A DNA stretch of 41,784 nt, taken from assembly GCA_003141675.1 (NCBI GenBank), contig PLND01000022.1, forward strand, positions 15,057 to 56,840, given 5' to 3'. Every line of letters begins with the position of its first letter. Position 1 is the stretch's first letter. The notes below the pieces were generated by a model. The model searched no databases, had not been told where the DNA came from, and saw only the letters and a program-made list of their open reading frames with translations. Source of the DNA: Anaerolineae bacterium (GTDB taxonomy: Bacteria > Chloroflexota > Anaerolineae > Anaerolineales > RBG-16-64-43). The translations under genes and the position numbers were made by a program. Positions 39,950 through 41,784 of the stretch are shown here, one piece after another.

Positions 39950-40724
39950 GCTCGAGTTCCTTCTGTTGGGCGGCGAGAACCTCTTCGCGCAAATCGGAAA
40001 GCAATTCACGCACCGCTTCAATCAGCGCAAAGTCCTCGATATGGCGTGGGCGCGGTAACTCGCATCGAAAATCTCTTTTCAACCTTCCGGGTCTGGCGGA
40101 CAGCAAGAGGACCCGATCCCCCAACACCAGAGCCTCGCGCACATTATGCGTGACAAACAAAATGGTCTTTCCGGTCTTCGCCCAGATTTCCTGCAACTCC
40201 GCATGGAGCATGTCCCGGGTTTGCGCGTCGAGCGCCGCAAATGGTTCGTCCATAAGCAGAATATCCGGCTCGATCGCCAAAGCGCGGGCTAGCGCAACGC
40301 GTTGTTTCATTCCTCCGGACAATTCATGCATGTAGGCTTTTCGAAAACTGCTCAAACCGACCATGCGAAGATATTGCCCTAGCTTCGGAGCCTGCTTTTT
40401 CCTTGGCATCCCGATGCAATCCAATCCAAAGGCGACATTATCCAGAACGTTGAGCCAAGGGAACAAAGCGGGTTCCTGAAAGATTTCCACACGGTCCCGT
40501 CCGGGCCCTGTTATTTCCTTACCGTCCATAAGAACCGTCCCAGAATCCGGTTTGTCCAACCCGGCGATAATGTTTAATAGGGTGGTTTTTCCGCACCCCG
40601 ACGGACCGAGGAGGCAAATGAATTCCCCCGCCTGAACGTCAAAGGATAAATCCTCCAGCGCAATGGTGGATTCGCGGTGGCTATGATGAAATGTCTTGTA
40701 AACAGACCTGACCGAGAGTTTCAA
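39930..40724 (-). CDS. ABC importer ATPase, SsuB/TauB/NrtD type
   Basis: This 264-residue ATPase has Walker A GPSGCGKTT, the Q-loop in VEIFQEPALFPWLNVLDNV, signature LSGGMKQRVALARAL, Walker B ILLMDEPFAALD and the switch His in FVTHNVREAL. The FQEPALFPWLNVLDNV segment is typical of the SsuB/TauB/NrtD group. It energises the permease encoded just downstream, with which it overlaps by 20 bases. Length is normal. Confidence 0.92.
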   Translation of the reverse strand: MKLSVRSVYKTFHHSHRESTIALEDLSFDVQAGEFICLLGPSGCGKTTLLNIIAGLDKPDSGTVLMDGKEITGPGRDRVEIFQEPALFPWLNVLDNVAFGLDCIGMPRKKQAPKLGQYLRMVGLSSFRKAYMHELSGGMKQRVALARALAIEPDILLMDEPFAALDAQTRDMLHAELQEIWAKTGKTILFVTHNVREALVLGDRVLLLSARPGRLKRDFRCELPRPRHIEDFALIEAVRELLSDLREEVLAAQQKELEHEKLAA

Positions 40725-40754
40725 AATATCTCCCTTACGGTTGGTCGAGAGTGT

Positions 40755-40988
40755 TTATTTTATTTTGTTATTGAGTTTGAATAAGCTGCAATTGCCTGGA
40801 AACCCAGTAGTATTTGGATGGGACCGGTGAAAGGAATCCATTCCATCCATTCTGCAAACGACGATAAGACAGTCGGTATAACCGAAGCCGCTTCCCACGC
40901 CGGCGGATCGGATCCATATGTTCCAAGCCAGGAATCCCGCCAGGGAGAACATTGTCAGGAAATACGAAACTCCCAAATGATAAGCCAT
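40755..40988 (-). CDS. Small uncertain ORF, possibly frameshifted membrane-protein remnant
   Basis: A 77-residue ORF begins MAYHLGVSYFLTMFSLAGFLAW, a good membrane helix, with GGAAG about 9 bases upstream. After about residue 38 it turns into an unlikely, His/Asn/Cys-rich composition. A neighbouring frame instead gives a protein-like end (SFAEWMEWIPFTGPIQILLG...AAYSN, stop at 40762). This may be one small membrane protein broken by a frameshift, or chance. It fills most of the 361-base gap between the ABC ATPase and ligA. Confidence 0.3.
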   Translation of the reverse strand: MAYHLGVSYFLTMFSLAGFLAWNIWIRSAGVGSGFGYTDCLIVVCRMDGMDSFHRSHPNTTGFPGNCSLFKLNNKIK

Positions 40989-41026
40989 CTCGATGTCTTC
41001 CGGCCTATTTTCCCTTTTATTTCATG

Positions 41027-41036
41027 TATAATTATA
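41027..41036. promoter_or_regulatory. Two-way -10 box before ligA
   Basis: TATAATTATA gives a TATAAT on both strands (41027-41032 plus, 41031-41036 minus). The plus one lies 53 bases before the ligA ATG. The -35 elements are weak on both sides. Confidence 0.4.
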
Positions 41037-41085
41037 CCGCGAGGCACGGATTTTAATATACCTCACGGGATAAACGCTTTATTCG

Positions 41086-41784
41086 ATGAATTCGCAAGCC
41101 ACTCTCCAGCGAATGAAGAAATTAAGGGCGGAAATTTTATATCACAGCCACCGATATTACGTTTTGGATTCCCCGGTCATTAGCGATTTGGAATATGACG
41201 CGCTCTTCCAGGAGCTCCAGAAGCTGGAGGAAGAATATCCCCAATACCAATCCACCGATTCCCCAACCCAGCGCATCGGCGGATTCGTATCCGAGAAATT
41301 CCAACGCGTCGCCCATCCTCAGCCAATTCTCAGCCTGGCAAATGCTTTTTCCGCCGAGGATCTCCTTGCCTGGTATGAGCGGATTTCCCGTTTGAATCCC
41401 AAAGTAGGCCAATCCGCCTTTGTCGTCGAGCCGAAAATCGACGGGTTGACCGTGATTTTGCAGTATCGGAACGGCGTTTTCGAACTTGGCGCCACGCGCG
41501 GGGACGGCGCGCAAGGGGAAGATATCACTCCCAATCTCCGGACCGTGCGAACCCTGCCGCTCCGGATTCCCGTCGATCGTTCCTATTCCGGAATAATTCC
41601 TAATCGATTGGTTGTGCGGGGAGAGGCTTTCATCCGATTAAAACCGTTCGAAACGTTGAACGCCGAATTGGCGGGCAGGGGGGAGAAAATTTACGTCAAC
41701 CCGCGGAATGCCGCCGCGGGCGCGCTGCACCAGTTGGATTCACGCCTCACCGCCCAGCGGCCGATCGATTTGCTGTGCTATGCA
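41086..41784 (+). CDS. ligA: NAD-dependent DNA ligase LigA, N-terminal part (runs off window)
   Basis: The frame from the ATG at 41086 is open to the window end (233 codons) and is not on the supplied track. The start shows the Ia domain that binds the NMN half of NAD (YHSHRYYVLDSPVISDLEYDALFQEL). Further motifs are DSPTQRIGG, HPQPILSLANAF and the adenylation motif EPKIDGL (the KxDG nucleophile Lys), then TRGDGAQGEDIT and NPRNAAAGALHQLDSR near the window edge. All match LigA, which seals nicks in replication and repair. There is no clear ribosome binding site. The OB-fold, zinc finger, HhH and BRCT parts lie outside the window. Confidence 0.95.
   Translation, partial: MNSQATLQRMKKLRAEILYHSHRYYVLDSPVISDLEYDALFQELQKLEEEYPQYQSTDSPTQRIGGFVSEKFQRVAHPQPILSLANAFSAEDLLAWYERISRLNPKVGQSAFVVEPKIDGLTVILQYRNGVFELGATRGDGAQGEDITPNLRTVRTLPLRIPVDRSYSGIIPNRLVVRGEAFIRLKPFETLNAELAGRGEKIYVNPRNAAAGALHQLDSRLTAQRPIDLLCYA

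Overview
The window looks like a chromosomal segment of a Chloroflexota (Anaerolineae-like) bacterium. This is inferred, not proven. The cues are Ser/Thr kinases with a GYSPPEQYG activation segment fused to extracytoplasmic TolB/WD40-like propellers, membrane proteins with Thr/Pro-rich outer tails, a secretin-less Tad pilus locus, and a TPR protein carrying a long Pro/Ala-rich array of 'LPDWL' motifs. No prophage, insertion sequence, CRISPR array, rRNA or tRNA was found.

Layout. 1-1620: the end of an MFS exporter and an MBL-fold hydrolase. 1756-7116: a TPR/TM protein divergent from a receptor-type Ser/Thr kinase. The kinase was tandemly duplicated together with its promoter and the 5' end of the TPR gene, which survives as a decayed relic at 4723-4858. 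7148-9187: rsmD and a long class II aldolase-family protein, separated by a bidirectional terminator. 9362-12672 (minus): an operon of a Fur-family repressor, cbiM (with a PDGLE/CbiN-like tail and a cleavable-looking leader), cbiQ and cbiO. A perfect 30-bp palindrome overlaps the repressor's ribosome binding site. 12806-14335 (minus): fmt and a double zinc-ribbon protein. 14469-16642: a DUF4870-like membrane protein and recJ. 16656-18782: a GT2 polyprenyl-phosphate sugar synthase-like enzyme divergent from a winged-helix AAA ATPase of unknown role.

19040-29621: four polytopic GT-C-like membrane proteins. A 1393-residue TPR protein with about 24 P[D/E]W[L/I/M] motifs sits between the first and the other three. 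This PDWL-array protein is the best candidate for something undescribed. The nearby GT2 enzyme could supply a lipid-linked sugar to the GT-C proteins.

29695-39169: a NarL-type response regulator, a soluble kinase-like partner with a degraded ATP-binding domain, a 48-residue Flp pilin missing from the ORF track, cpaB, cpaE (receiver plus deviant ParA domain), cpaF, tadB, tadC, then comF and a long-form hibernation factor (hpf). This is a compact Tad/Flp pilus machine without prepilin peptidase, secretin or minor pilins in the window. comF overlaps tadC, which suggests but does not prove a link between the pilus and DNA uptake. 39188-40724 (minus): an SsuBC/TauBC-type ABC importer pair without a binding protein. 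41086-end: the 5' part of ligA.

Regulation visible in the DNA: TATAAT-type promoters before many transcription units, several clear intrinsic terminators, an overlapping divergent promoter pair between the GT2 gene and the AAA ATPase with a predicted leaderless GT2 message, and the Fur-type palindrome. All functions come from motif reading by eye; no database search was run.
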